Of a stretch of 64,000 bases of DNA, positions 55,704-64,000 are shown piece by piece. The stretch is from Billgrantia aerodenitrificans (lineage in GTDB: Bacteria > Pseudomonadota > Gammaproteobacteria > Pseudomonadales > Halomonadaceae). The position numbers and the translations under genes are program-made. Location of the stretch: assembly GCF_021404405.1 (NCBI RefSeq), contig NZ_JABFTV010000009.1:181421-245420 (forward strand), read 5' to 3'. How positions within the stretch are numbered: the first letter of the stretch is position 1; the number at the start of each line of letters is the position of its first letter. The notes beneath the pieces were generated by a model, which saw only the letters and a list, made by a program, of their open reading frames with translations, was not told the DNA's origin and ran no database searches.

Positions 55704-57578
55704 TTGACTCACCGCCATCTCGCCATACGCCTGATCTGCACCCTGCTGCTGTGGGTGCCGCTGGTCGCCCAGGCCCAGTGGTTCTCGTCGTCTTCCGGCA
55801 ACCAGAGCGACTTCCTGCCGGTGATGGAGGCCTTTCAGCCCAGCGCCTGGCACGACGGCGACACCCTCTATATCGGCTTCGAGAATGCCGAGGGCTACTA
55901 CCTCTACCGCCACCAGCTCGGCGTCGAGAGTCGCGACGATGCCTTCGAGATCGGCGAGCCGGAGATCCCCGCAGGCGAGTTCAAGAGCGACGAGTTTCTC
56001 GGCGACGTCTACGTCTTCTACGACCGCGTGGTCTTCGAAGCGCCGCTGCAAGGAAGCGCCGAAGGCCCGCTGGACATCACGGTACGCTTCCAGGGCTGCG
56101 CCGATGCAGGGCTGTGCTACCCGCCGGAGCGGGTCGAACTCCAGGCGCCCGCCAGCGCCATGCCGGCCGCCTTCGTCGGCTGGCGTGACGGTAACGGCGA
56201 CGGCTCGGGCGGAAGTGCCATCGCCACGGCTGCTACCACTTCGCCCGCTCTGCAAAGCCAGGACGGTCGTTTCAGCAGCCTGATCGGCGAGGCCAGCCTG
56301 CCCATGGTCCTCGGCCTGTTCTTCCTCGCCGGGCTGGGCCTGACCTTCACCCCCTGCGTGCTGCCGATGGTGCCGATCCTGTCGTCGATCATCGTCGGAC
56401 AGAACCCGACACGGCCACGCGCCTTCGCCCTTTCCGCCAGCTATGTGGCCGGCATGTCGCTGACCTACGCCCTGGTCGGCGTGCTGATGGGCCTGTTCGG
56501 CGCCGGTCTCAACCTGCAGGCGCATCTGCAGTCGGCCCCGGTGCTGATCGTCTTCGCTCTGCTCTTCACGCTCTTCGCACTCGCCATGTTCGGTACCTTC
56601 GACCTGCGCCTGTCGCCACGCCTGGCGGGACGCGTCGACGCCTGGCAGGCGCGCGCCCAGCGCAGCGGCCCCCTGGGTCTGGCCGGTGCCGGTTCGCTGT
56701 CGGTGCTGGTGGTCTCGCCCTGCGTCTCGGCACCGCTGGCCGGCGCTCTGGTGTTCATCTCCTCCACCGGCGATGCCATGATGGGAGGCGCCGCCCTGCT
56801 GGCGCTCGGCCTCGGCATGGGCGTGCCGCTGCTGCTGGTCGGCACCTTCGGCGCCACGGCACTGCCGCGCAGCGGCGCCTGGATGAACGGTGTCAAGATC
56901 GCCTTCGGCCTTCTGCTGCTGGGCGTCGCCGTGTGGTTGATCGAGCGGCTGCTTCCTGCTTCCGTCAGCCTCCTGCTGTGGGCAGCCCTGGCCATTGGCA
57001 GCGCACTGGCACTTGGCGCCCTCTCGCTCAATCAGGCTCAGGGCTGGCCGCGAGTACGCCAGGCCGGCGGCCTGCTGTTGCTGGCCTGGGGCATCGCCCT
57101 GGTGTTCGGTGCTGCCATGGGTGGCAGCGACCCGCTGCGTCCGCTGGCCGCCCTGCCCAACGGCTCGGGTACCGTCGAAGCGCCCCCGGTCACTACCGTG
57201 GCGGATCTCGAAGGGCTGCGCAGTGAGCTGCGCGCGCGCTCAACCCAGGGCCAGCCGGCCTTCGTCCACTTCACCGCCGACTGGTGCATCTCCTGCAAGC
57301 AGATGGAACGCCAGGTCTATCCCGACCCGCGGGTCGCCGAGCCCTTGGCGCAGTTCGCCCATATCTACGTCGACGTCACCCGCACGGATAGTGCGACCCG
57401 TGAACTTCTCGACCACTTCGGCCTGTTCGGCCCGCCGAGCCTGCTATTCTTCAGCGGGGAAGAAGAGGTCCGCGAAGCGCGTATTCAAGGCGAGGTGCGG
57501 GCGGGCGAACTCGCCAGCCACCTGCAGGGCCTGCTCGACTGGCTCGAAGGCCAGGCTTCCGCTCCTGAAGCATCCTGA
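55704..57578 (+). CDS. dsbD: Thiol:disulfide interchange protein DsbD
   Basis: Transfers electrons from thioredoxin across the inner membrane to periplasmic DsbC and others. 624 aa. Signal peptide; N-terminal domain with the CADAGLCYPP cysteine pair; eight-helix centre with FTPCVLPMVPIL and VVSPCVSAPL; C-terminal thioredoxin-like domain with DWCISCKQME. Start TTG 55704 with AAGGAA upstream; no in-frame ATG fits the signal peptide better. Confidence 0.97.
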   Translation: MTHRHLAIRLICTLLLWVPLVAQAQWFSSSSGNQSDFLPVMEAFQPSAWHDGDTLYIGFENAEGYYLYRHQLGVESRDDAFEIGEPEIPAGEFKSDEFLGDVYVFYDRVVFEAPLQGSAEGPLDITVRFQGCADAGLCYPPERVELQAPASAMPAAFVGWRDGNGDGSGGSAIATAATTSPALQSQDGRFSSLIGEASLPMVLGLFFLAGLGLTFTPCVLPMVPILSSIIVGQNPTRPRAFALSASYVAGMSLTYALVGVLMGLFGAGLNLQAHLQSAPVLIVFALLFTLFALAMFGTFDLRLSPRLAGRVDAWQARAQRSGPLGLAGAGSLSVLVVSPCVSAPLAGALVFISSTGDAMMGGAALLALGLGMGVPLLLVGTFGATALPRSGAWMNGVKIAFGLLLLGVAVWLIERLLPASVSLLLWAALAIGSALALGALSLNQAQGWPRVRQAGGLLLLAWGIALVFGAAMGGSDPLRPLAALPNGSGTVEAPPVTTVADLEGLRSELRARSTQGQPAFVHFTADWCISCKQMERQVYPDPRVAEPLAQFAHIYVDVTRTDSATRELLDHFGLFGPPSLLFFSGEEEVREARIQGEVRAGELASHLQGLLDWLEGQASAPEAS

Positions 57579-57768
57579 CTCCCCATGACGTAACCGAACG
57601 CCGTTCGACCGGCTGGACATCCCCGCGGATTTTAGGCACACTCCGCCAACAACGCTCTTTGAGGCCGATAGCGTCGGCAATGTTCACCATCTTGTCGCGA
57701 TCTATCGAAAGTTGGCTGGGGTTAACAGCGCCCTGCCAGCGCCATTTACCCACCGGTCGAGACTTAAC

Positions 57769-58233
57769 ATGGATATCCGTAAGGTCAAGAAGCTGATCGA
57801 GCTGCTCGAAGAATCCAACATCAGCGAAATCGAGATTCAGGAAGGCGAAGAGTCGGTGCGTATCAGCCGCCACCCCAACGGGGTGAGCTGGCCCCAGCCT
57901 CCCATGCCCCAGTATGCGCCCGCTCAGGCCATGCCCAGCCAGCCGGCACCCGCTTCCGCTTCCGGCCCTGCCGAAGAAGCACCTGCGGCCGCCTACCAGG
58001 GTCATGCGCTGACCTCGCCCATGGTCGGTACCTTCTATCGCAGCCCGGCGCCTGGCTCCAAGCCGTTCGTCGAGATCGGCCAGAGCGTGCGTAAGGGCGA
58101 GACCGTGTGCATCGTCGAAGCCATGAAGATGATGAACCAGATCGAGGCCGATCGTGACGGCGTCATCGAGGCCATCCTGGTCGAGGACGGCGAGCCGGTC
58201 GAGTTCGACCAGCCGATGCTCGTCATTTCCTGA
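57769..58233 (+). CDS. accB: Acetyl-CoA carboxylase biotin carboxyl carrier protein
   Basis: Biotin carrier of fatty-acid synthesis. 154 aa: N-terminal [22 protein letters not shown], Pro/Ala linker, biotinyl domain with [15 protein letters not shown] 57769 matches the family start; the upstream open frame is not supported. 27 nt before accC. The 190-nt leader after dsbD shows no clear promoter by eye. Confidence 0.97.
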   Translation: MDIRKVKKLIELLEESNISEIEIQEGEESVRISRHPNGVSWPQPPMPQYAPAQAMPSQPAPASASGPAEEAPAAAYQGHALTSPMVGTFYRSPAPGSKPFVEIGQSVRKGETVCIVEAMKMMNQIEADRDGVIEAILVEDGEPVEFDQPMLVIS

Positions 58234-58260
58234 TCTTTCACCGACACTGGCGGACTCCCT

Positions 58261-59601
58261 ATGCTGGACAAGGTTCTCATCGCCAACCGCGGCGAGATCG
58301 CCCTGCGAATTCTGCGTGCCTGCAAGGAGCTGGGCATCAAGACCGTCGCGGTACACTCCAAGGCCGACCGCGAGCTGATGCACGTTCGCCTGGCCGACGA
58401 GGCCGTATGCATCGGCCCGGCCCCCTCGGCACAATCCTATCTGAACATTCCGGCGCTGATCAGCGCCGCGGAAGTCACTGATTCCAGCGCCATCCACCCC
58501 GGCTACGGCTTTCTCTCCGAGAACGCCAACTTTGCCGAGCAGGTGGAGCGCTCCGGCTTCGTCTTCATCGGCCCGCGTGCCGAGACCATCCGCCTGATGG
58601 GCGACAAGGTCAGCGCCATCGAGGCCATGAAGAAGGCTGGCGTGCCGACCGTACCCGGCTCCGACGGGCCGCTGGGTGACGACGAAGGCGACAACATGGC
58701 CATCGCCCGGCGCATCGGCTATCCGGTAATCATCAAGGCCGCCGCCGGCGGTGGCGGACGCGGCATGCGCGTGGTGCACACCGAGGGGCACCTGCTCTCG
58801 GCGATCACCGTAACGCGCACCGAGGCCCACGCGGCCTTCGGCGACGGCACGGTCTATATGGAGAAGTTCCTCGAGCGCCCGCGCCACGTCGAGGTTCAGG
58901 TGCTGGCCGACGGCCAGGGCAATGCCATCCACCTGTATGACCGCGACTGCTCGCTGCAGCGCCGCCACCAGAAGGTGCTGGAAGAAGCGCCAGCACCGGG
59001 CATCGACCCGAAGGCCCGCGCCGAGGTGCTCGAAGCGTGCCGCCAGGCCTGCCTCGAGATCAACTACCGCGGCGCCGGCACCTTCGAGTTCCTCTATGAG
59101 GACGGCCAGTTCTTCTTCATCGAGATGAACACCCGCGTGCAGGTGGAGCACCCCGTCACCGAGATGGTGACCGGCGTGGACATCGTGCGTGAGCAACTGC
59201 GCATCGCCTCGGGCTTGCCGCTGTCGATCCGACAGGAGGACGTCAAGATTAACGGCCATGCCTTCGAATGCCGCATCAACGCCGAGGATTCGCGCACTTT
59301 CATGCCCTCTCCCGGCAAGGTCACGCTCTACCACCCGCCGGGCGGCCTGGGCATTCGCATGGATTCGCATCTCTACACCGGCTATACCGTGCCGCCCCAC
59401 TACGACTCGCTGATCGGCAAGCTGATCACCTGGGGCGACAGCCGCGAGATCGCACTGACGCGCATGCGCAATGGCCTCGACGAGCTGCTGGTGGAAGGCA
59501 TCAAGACCAACACCGACCTGCACAAGGACCTGGTCCGCGACGGCCATTTCCAGCAGGGCGGCGTCAACATTCACTACCTGGAGAAGAAGCTCGGCTCCTA
59601 G
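58261..59601 (+). CDS. accC: Acetyl-CoA carboxylase biotin carboxylase subunit
   Basis: ATP-grasp enzyme carboxylating biotin on AccB. 446 aa; [49 protein letters not shown], and [20 protein letters not shown] are all intact, in contrast to the degenerate relative at 31682-32623. Confidence 0.98.
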   Translation: MLDKVLIANRGEIALRILRACKELGIKTVAVHSKADRELMHVRLADEAVCIGPAPSAQSYLNIPALISAAEVTDSSAIHPGYGFLSENANFAEQVERSGFVFIGPRAETIRLMGDKVSAIEAMKKAGVPTVPGSDGPLGDDEGDNMAIARRIGYPVIIKAAAGGGGRGMRVVHTEGHLLSAITVTRTEAHAAFGDGTVYMEKFLERPRHVEVQVLADGQGNAIHLYDRDCSLQRRHQKVLEEAPAPGIDPKARAEVLEACRQACLEINYRGAGTFEFLYEDGQFFFIEMNTRVQVEHPVTEMVTGVDIVREQLRIASGLPLSIRQEDVKINGHAFECRINAEDSRTFMPSPGKVTLYHPPGGLGIRMDSHLYTGYTVPPHYDSLIGKLITWGDSREIALTRMRNGLDELLVEGIKTNTDLHKDLVRDGHFQQGGVNIHYLEKKLGS

Positions 59602-59635
59602 GAAGTTCGCTTCCCGGTCCGAACATCGCTCCCGG

Positions 59636-59657
59636 CGGGGTGGCCAAGGCCACCCCG
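59636..59657 (+). terminator. Probable terminator after accC
   Basis: CGGGGTGGCC/GGCCACCCCG inverted repeat around AA, 34 nt after accC, followed only by a weak T-containing stretch (TCTGCGTT). Confidence 0.5.
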
Positions 59658-59681
59658 TCTGCGTTAAGCACGGAGATTGCC

Positions 59682-60596
59682 ATGCCCTGGCTGCAACTCA
59701 AGGCCTATGTCGCCCCGGAGCAGGCCGAGCTGCTCGAAGAGCTTCTGCTGGCCGAAGGTGCCACCGCCATCACGCTGCAGGATGCCCACGACGACCCGGT
59801 ATTCGAGCCCGAGCGCGGCACCACGCCGCTGTGGAACGAAACGGTGCTGACGGGGCTCTACGACGATCTCGAAGGCCTCGAGGCCATGCTCGAGCGCCTG
59901 GCCGCCGCCTGGGCCGAGAGCGTGCCCGACGAGCCCTGTCCGGTCATCGAGCACGAGCTGCTCGCCGACCGCGACTGGGAGCGCGAGTGGATGGAGGACT
60001 TCAAACCGCTGCACATGGGCCAGCGGCTGTGGATCGTGCCCAGCTGGCACGAGCCGCCCGACCTCGATGCCGTCAACCTGCACCTGGACCCCGGCCTGGC
60101 CTTCGGCACCGGCACCCACCCCACCACGGCCCTGTGCCTCGAGTGGCTCGATGCGCTGGCGCTGGAAGGCGGCCTCGACGGCATCGAGCTGCTCGACGTG
60201 GGCTGCGGCTCCGGTATCCTCGCCATCGCCGCGCTCAAGCTCGGAGCGGCAATGGCCACCGGCACCGACATCGACCCCCAGGCGCTGCAGGCCAGCCGCG
60301 ACAATGCCATACGCAACGACGTTGCCGAGCACGAGCTGACGCTCTGCTATCCCGAGCAGCTCGACGTCGGGCGCCGCTTCCCGCTGGTGGTGGCCAACAT
60401 CCTGGCCGGCCCGCTGGTGGAGCTGGCCCCGACCATTGCTGGGCACGTCGCCCCCGGCGGCCGCCTGACATTATCCGGGATTCTCGCAGGCCAGGCCGAC
60501 GAGGTGCTCGACGCCTATCGCGAGCAGGGGTTGGCGATGGATGAGCCGCAGGTTCGCGAGGGCTGGGTGCGCCTCAGCGGTCGACGTCCGGCTTGA
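59682..60596 (+). CDS. prmA: Ribosomal protein L11 methyltransferase
   Basis: Trimethylates L11. 304 aa; start MPWLQLKAYVAPEQAELLEE, central GLAFGTGTHPTTALCLEWL, SAM-binding LLDVGCGSGILAIAALKLG, and VVANILAGPLVELAP. ATG 59682 by homology; a longer open frame from 59268 overlaps accC and is not real. Confidence 0.97.
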   Translation: MPWLQLKAYVAPEQAELLEELLLAEGATAITLQDAHDDPVFEPERGTTPLWNETVLTGLYDDLEGLEAMLERLAAAWAESVPDEPCPVIEHELLADRDWEREWMEDFKPLHMGQRLWIVPSWHEPPDLDAVNLHLDPGLAFGTGTHPTTALCLEWLDALALEGGLDGIELLDVGCGSGILAIAALKLGAAMATGTDIDPQALQASRDNAIRNDVAEHELTLCYPEQLDVGRRFPLVVANILAGPLVELAPTIAGHVAPGGRLTLSGILAGQADEVLDAYREQGLAMDEPQVREGWVRLSGRRPA

Positions 60597-60636
60597 GCCC
60601 GTTGACCGCCAACCTCACTTGGCCACCATCGTGACC

Positions 60637-60665
60637 TTCACCCTGCCCCTTCGGGGGCGTATCAT
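60637..60665 (+). promoter_or_regulatory. Candidate dusB-fis promoter
   Basis: TTCACC (60637-60642), 17-nt spacer, TATCAT (60660-60665), 29 nt before the dusB ATG. A CCCC-TTC-GGGG small hairpin lies in the spacer. In E. coli this promoter is the growth-phase-regulated fis promoter; the same logic is inferred. Confidence 0.55.
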
Positions 60666-60694
60666 ATGCAGCCCCTGGTTCACTGAGCCGCCCC

Positions 60695-61738
60695 ATGCCC
60701 GATAGTCGCCCACTGCCACAGATCGGTCGCCACCGCCTGCCCAACCGGGTCATCCTGGCCCCCATGGCCGGCGTCACCGACCGCCCTTTCCGCCAGCTCT
60801 GCCGCCGTCTGGGGGCCGGACTGGTGGTGGGCGAGATGGTCACCTCCGACCCGGCACTGTGGAATACGCGCAAGTCGCGCCAGCGTATGGACCATACGGG
60901 CGAGCCGGGGCCGCGTGCGGTGCAGATCGCTGGCGGCGACGCCGACATGCTGGCCGAGGCCGCGCGACTGAACGCCGCACAGGGCGCCGAGATCATTGAC
61001 ATCAACATGGGCTGTCCGGCGAAGAAGGTCTGCAACAAGGCCGCCGGCTCGGCCCTGCTGCGCGACGAAGCGCTGGTGGCGGAGATCCTCGACGCCGTGG
61101 TTGCCGCGGTCGAGGTGCCGGTGACGCTCAAGATCCGCACCGGCTGGTGCGCCGACAGCAACAACGGCGTGCGCGTGGCACGGCTGGCCGAAAGCGCCGG
61201 TATTCAGGCGCTGGCGGTACATGGCCGTCATCGTCAGCAGCGCTACCAGGGTGAAGCGGAATACGACACCATCGCCGCCATCAAGCAGGCGGTGAGCATC
61301 CCGGTCTTCGCCAACGGCGATATCGACTCTCCACGCAAGGCGGCCGAAGTTCTGGACTATACTGGTGCGGATGCGGTGATGATCGGCCGCGGCGCCCAGG
61401 GCAACCCCTGGATTTTTCGCGAGATCGACCATTACCTGCGCTACGGGCGCACTTGCCCGCCTCCCGACATGAACGAGCGCGCCGATGCCCTGCTGGGCCA
61501 TGTCCGTGCCCTGCACGACTTCTACGGCCACTACATGGGGGTGCGCATTGCACGCAAGCACCTGGGTTGGTATCTCGCTGCCGACCGCCGCTTCGACAGC
61601 GACCGGCAGCGCGAGCTGCGGGCAGCCTTCAATGCCCTGGAGCAGCCGAACGAACAGTATGACTTCATCGACGATCTGTTTTCCCTCGAGGGCGCAACCG
61701 GCCTTTCGTGGGCAACGAATGGAATCAGTGCCGCATGA
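60695..61738 (+). CDS. dusB: tRNA-dihydrouridine synthase B
   Basis: FMN enzyme reducing uridine-17 in tRNA D-loops. 347 aa; VILAPMAGVTDRPFRQLC, INMGCPAKKVCNKAAGSALL (active-site Cys), LAVHGRHRQQRYQGEAEY, FANGDIDSP, IGRGAQGNPWIF. Stop overlaps the fis start. Confidence 0.97.
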   Translation: MPDSRPLPQIGRHRLPNRVILAPMAGVTDRPFRQLCRRLGAGLVVGEMVTSDPALWNTRKSRQRMDHTGEPGPRAVQIAGGDADMLAEAARLNAAQGAEIIDINMGCPAKKVCNKAAGSALLRDEALVAEILDAVVAAVEVPVTLKIRTGWCADSNNGVRVARLAESAGIQALAVHGRHRQQRYQGEAEYDTIAAIKQAVSIPVFANGDIDSPRKAAEVLDYTGADAVMIGRGAQGNPWIFREIDHYLRYGRTCPPPDMNERADALLGHVRALHDFYGHYMGVRIARKHLGWYLAADRRFDSDRQRELRAAFNALEQPNEQYDFIDDLFSLEGATGLSWATNGISAA

Positions 61739-62073
61739 ACCGTGAAGTTTTCGACCCCAATGCCAATCTGCCAGGCCTGGAGGCTAGCGCCTTGACCGGC
61801 CTGCCCGAGCTCGGCAGCCTCACCACGCCGCCCAATACGCTGGGCGAACAGCCCCTGCGCGAAGCCGTTGACGCCGCCATGCGACGCTACTTCGACCACC
61901 TGGACGGCGGTACCGTGACCGACCTCTACGCCATGGTCATGGCCGAGGTCGAGGCGCCGCTGCTGGCCAGCGTGCTGGAATACACCCAGGGCAACCAGAC
62001 CCGCGCCGCCGAAATGCTCGGCCTCAACCGCGGCACCCTGCGCAAGAAGCTCAAGCAGCACGACCTGATCTGA
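61735..62073 (+). CDS. fis: Nucleoid protein Fis
   Basis: DNA-bending global regulator. 112 aa (E. coli 98), with a longer, acidic N-terminus. Core [20 protein letters not shown] and C-terminal helix-turn-helix [25 protein letters not shown] 61735 overlaps the dusB stop as ATGA, so translation is coupled, the standard dusB-fis arrangement. Confidence 0.97.
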   Translation: MNREVFDPNANLPGLEASALTGLPELGSLTTPPNTLGEQPLREAVDAAMRRYFDHLDGGTVTDLYAMVMAEVEAPLLASVLEYTQGNQTRAAEMLGLNRGTLRKKLKQHDLI

Positions 62074-62146
62074 CACCGCCGGGCGACGCTCCCTGAACGG
62101 CCCGGCCCCTTACACATCCACTTCCGACAGAGAGTTGCACCGCACC

Positions 62147-63727
62147 ATGGCCCAAGCCTCCCCCACCCCGGTACGCCGCGCCCTGATCAGCGTCTCCGAC
62201 AAGACCGGCATCGTCGACTTCGCCCGCGGCCTGAGCGAACGCGGTGTCGAGCTGCTTTCGACCGGCGGCACCTTCCGCCTGCTGCAGGAGAACGGCATCG
62301 CCGTTACCGAGGTGTCTGAGCACACCGGCTTCCCCGAGATCATGGACGGCCGCGTCAAGACCCTGCACCCGAAGATCCATGGCGGCATCCTGGGTCGCCG
62401 CGGTCAGGACGACGCGGTGATGGTCGAACACGGCATCGCGCCCATCGACATGGTAGTGGTCAACCTCTACCCCTTCGCCCAGACCGTCGCCAAGCCGGAC
62501 TGCACCCTGGAAGACGCCATCGAGAACATCGACATCGGCGGCCCGACCATGGTCCGCGCCTGCGCCAAGAACCACGCCCACACCACCATCGTGGTGGATG
62601 CCGGCGACTATGAGCGCGTGCTGGCCGAGATCGACTCCCAGAGTGGCGCAGTAAGCCATGCCACCCGCTTCGACCTGGCAGTGAAGGCCTTCGAACACAC
62701 CGCCGGCTACGATGCCGCCATCGCCGACTACCTGGGCCAGCGTGTGCCCGGCGGCGAGGATGGCTTCCCGCGTACCTACAACGTGCAGTTCGTCAAGAAG
62801 CAGGCCATGCGCTACGGCGAGAACCCGCACCAGAGCGCGGCCTTCTACGTCGAAGCCGACGCCCGCGAGGCAAGCGTCGCCACCGCTCGTCAGCTGCAGG
62901 GCAAGGAGCTCTCGTTCAACAACGTGGCCGACACCGACGCCGCCTTCGAGTGCGTCAAGAGCTTCACCGACATCGCCTGCGTGATCGTCAAGCACGCCAA
63001 TCCCTGCGGCGTAGCGGTAGGCGCCTCGCCCCGTGAAGCCTACGACAAGGCCTTCGCCACCGACCCCACCAGCGCCTTCGGCGGCATCATCGCCTTCAAC
63101 CGCCCGCTGGACGCCGAGACCGCCCGCGCCATCATCGACCGCCAGTTCGTCGAGGTGATCATCGCCCCCGGGGTAGAGGAAGCCGCCCGTGCCATCGTCG
63201 CCGAGAAGCAGAACGTGCGCCTGCTCGACGTCGGCGACAACTGGCCCGGCGAGCGCGAGCACGCCCACGACTTCAAGCGCGTCACCGGCGGGCTGCTGGT
63301 CCAGGACCGCGACCTCGGCATGGTCGGCCGCGACGAGCTGACCGTGGTCAGCGAGCGGGTGCCCAGCGAGCAGGAGATGCGCGACCTGGCCTTCGCCTGG
63401 AAGGTGGCCAAGTACGTCAAGTCCAACGCCATCGTCTACGCCAAGGACGGCCAGACCATCGGCGTCGGCGCCGGCCAGATGAGCCGCGTCTACTCGGCCA
63501 AGATCGCCGGCATCAAGGCCGCCGACGAGGGCCTCTCCGTGCCCGGCTCGGTGATGGCCTCGGACGCCTTCTTCCCCTTCCGCGACGGCATCGACGCCGC
63601 CGCAGCGGCCGGCATCACCGCGGTGATCCAGCCCGGCGGCTCCATGCGCGACCAGGAAGTGATCGACGCCGCCAACGAAGCGGGCATCGCCATGGTGTTT
63701 ACCGGCATGCGCCACTTCAAGCATTAA
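62147..63727 (+). CDS. purH: Bifunctional AICAR transformylase / IMP cyclohydrolase
   Basis: Last two steps of IMP synthesis. 526 aa. N-terminal cyclohydrolase ([44 protein letters not shown]), C-terminal transformylase with [17 protein letters not shown] and [14 protein letters not shown] 62147 by homology; a TTG 12 nt earlier is in frame. purD would be expected downstream, but an IS end follows within the window. Confidence 0.98.
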   Translation: MAQASPTPVRRALISVSDKTGIVDFARGLSERGVELLSTGGTFRLLQENGIAVTEVSEHTGFPEIMDGRVKTLHPKIHGGILGRRGQDDAVMVEHGIAPIDMVVVNLYPFAQTVAKPDCTLEDAIENIDIGGPTMVRACAKNHAHTTIVVDAGDYERVLAEIDSQSGAVSHATRFDLAVKAFEHTAGYDAAIADYLGQRVPGGEDGFPRTYNVQFVKKQAMRYGENPHQSAAFYVEADAREASVATARQLQGKELSFNNVADTDAAFECVKSFTDIACVIVKHANPCGVAVGASPREAYDKAFATDPTSAFGGIIAFNRPLDAETARAIIDRQFVEVIIAPGVEEAARAIVAEKQNVRLLDVGDNWPGEREHAHDFKRVTGGLLVQDRDLGMVGRDELTVVSERVPSEQEMRDLAFAWKVAKYVKSNAIVYAKDGQTIGVGAGQMSRVYSAKIAGIKAADEGLSVPGSVMASDAFFPFRDGIDAAAAAGITAVIQPGGSMRDQEVIDAANEAGIAMVFTGMRHFKH

Positions 63728-63748
63728 AGACGCTGGATCTCGGTCATG

Positions 63749-63840
63749 CGTCGTTGAAAGTCGCCTCAACATGCTCATTTGCAAAAGCAAACTCCGCTGT
63801 TTCGCCGACTTTCGCCTAGCCTGACCATCGCCCAGCCGTC
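63749..63840. repeat. Second copy of the hairpin-core repeat family
   Basis: About 92 bp similar to the inverted core of 23109-23253: CATGCGTCGTTGAAAGTCG here against CATACGGCGTTAAAAATCG there, then a CTCATTT-hairpin-AAACTCCG and TTTCGCC block and a CTGACCATCGC block. Stems: TTTGC/GCAAA (63778-63782, 63787-63791) and GAAAGTCG/CGACTTTC (63756-63763, 63806-63813). The terminal inverted repeats of the first copy are not present here. Confidence 0.65.
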
Positions 63841-63879
63841 TTCAAGCAAGTCAGTTACGAAAACCCCGTCGGCCAGGGC

Positions 63880-64000
63880 TGAACTGACCCCCAATAGTTG
63901 GACGGTTCATTCAGCCGGCGCCCACGGCCTGAGTCCTGTACTGTACGGGGCTCAGGCCTTTTAGTCTCTGCTTCATCCGGTGATGGTTGTAATAGTGGAT
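63880..64000 (-). mobile_element. IS3-family insertion sequence, end only
   Basis: The terminal sequence TGAACTGACCCCCAATAG starting at 63880 is typical of IS3-family ends, and just inside it is the C-terminus of an IS3 OrfB transposase on the minus strand. The other end lies outside the window. It separates purH from whatever follows. Confidence 0.85.
63911..64000 (-). CDS. IS3-family transposase (OrfB) C-terminus, partial
   Basis: The 29 visible codons read IHYYNHHRMKQRLKGLSPVQ and then YRTQAVGAG before a TGA at 63911-63913. IHYYNxxRxKxxLKGLSPVxYR is the standard C-terminal end of the IS3/IS150 integrase domain, just after the catalytic Glu region. The 5' part is beyond the window edge. 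Confidence 0.9.
   Translation of the reverse strand: MHYYNHHRMKQRLKGLSPVQYRTQAVGAG

Noticed and set aside
59268..60596. 442-codon frame suggesting an extended PrmA
   Set aside because: The first part overlaps accC in another frame; PrmA homology begins exactly at ATG 59682.

Overview
The window looks like a chromosomal segment of a halophilic gammaproteobacterium of the Halomonas type. The reasons are high GC outside the left edge, a sodium-pumping NADH:quinone reductase operon, and a Pseudomonas-like gene order (nqr - extended GAPDH - mfd, and topA followed by a DUF6586-like gene). Genus assignment is inference from gene content; no rRNA or other marker is present. No tRNA, rRNA or CRISPR array was seen.

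Layout. 1-3300: AT-richer DNA with the start of an exopolysaccharide export operon (wza and a truncated wzc-like gene, minus strand) preceded by an exact RfaH ops element. 3322-3836: remnant of a group II intron between two imperfect 47-bp repeats. 3916-12449: sthA, then nqrM, a degenerate apbE, and nqrF-E-D-C-B-A (operon read nqrA to nqrM, minus strand). 12821-17966: divergent GAPDH-like gene and mfd. 18169-20483: an ErfK-type L,D-transpeptidase, an OprI/Lpp-type lipoprotein and a YafK-type YkuD protein. 20656-24501: a divergent phosphoketolase-family enzyme, a MITE-like repeat and a solitary GspE/PilB-type ATPase. 24681-28810: two small uncharacterised proteins, a DUF6586-like protein and topA. 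29080-33705: a PHA-synthase-like DUF3141 hydrolase, a degenerate biotin-carboxylase-like protein and a LysR regulator. 33881-35936: lipA convergent with lipB and ybeD. 36105-45496: a long minus-strand envelope and housekeeping operon read proA-nadD-rsfS-rlmH-mrdA-rodA-mltB-rlpA-dacA. 45586-48814: two membrane proteins with GGDEF-like but motif-less domains and a DedA-PAP2 fusion. 48839-51519: a LysE-type exporter, ubiX and mpl. 51699-55505: PPi-type phosphofructokinase, a PP2C-kinase fusion with eroded catalytic motifs, and ppa. 55704-63727: dsbD, accB-accC, prmA, dusB-fis and purH. 63749-64000: a second copy of the repeat family seen at 23 kb and the end of an IS3-family element that runs off the window.

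Together the segment is mostly core metabolism and cell-envelope construction. Themes are Na+ bioenergetics and nicotinamide balance (NQR, SthA), peptidoglycan elongation and Lpp attachment (RodA/PBP2, DacA, MltB, RlpA, LDTs, Mpl), lipoate and fatty-acid cofactor supply (LipA/B, AccBC), and PPi handling (PFP, PPase). The most interesting points are several apparently pseudo-enzymatic family members (ApbE, PP2C-kinase, GGDEF, biotin carboxylase) that are kept as full open frames inside conserved operons, and a repeat family whose hairpin stems change in a compensatory way between two copies.
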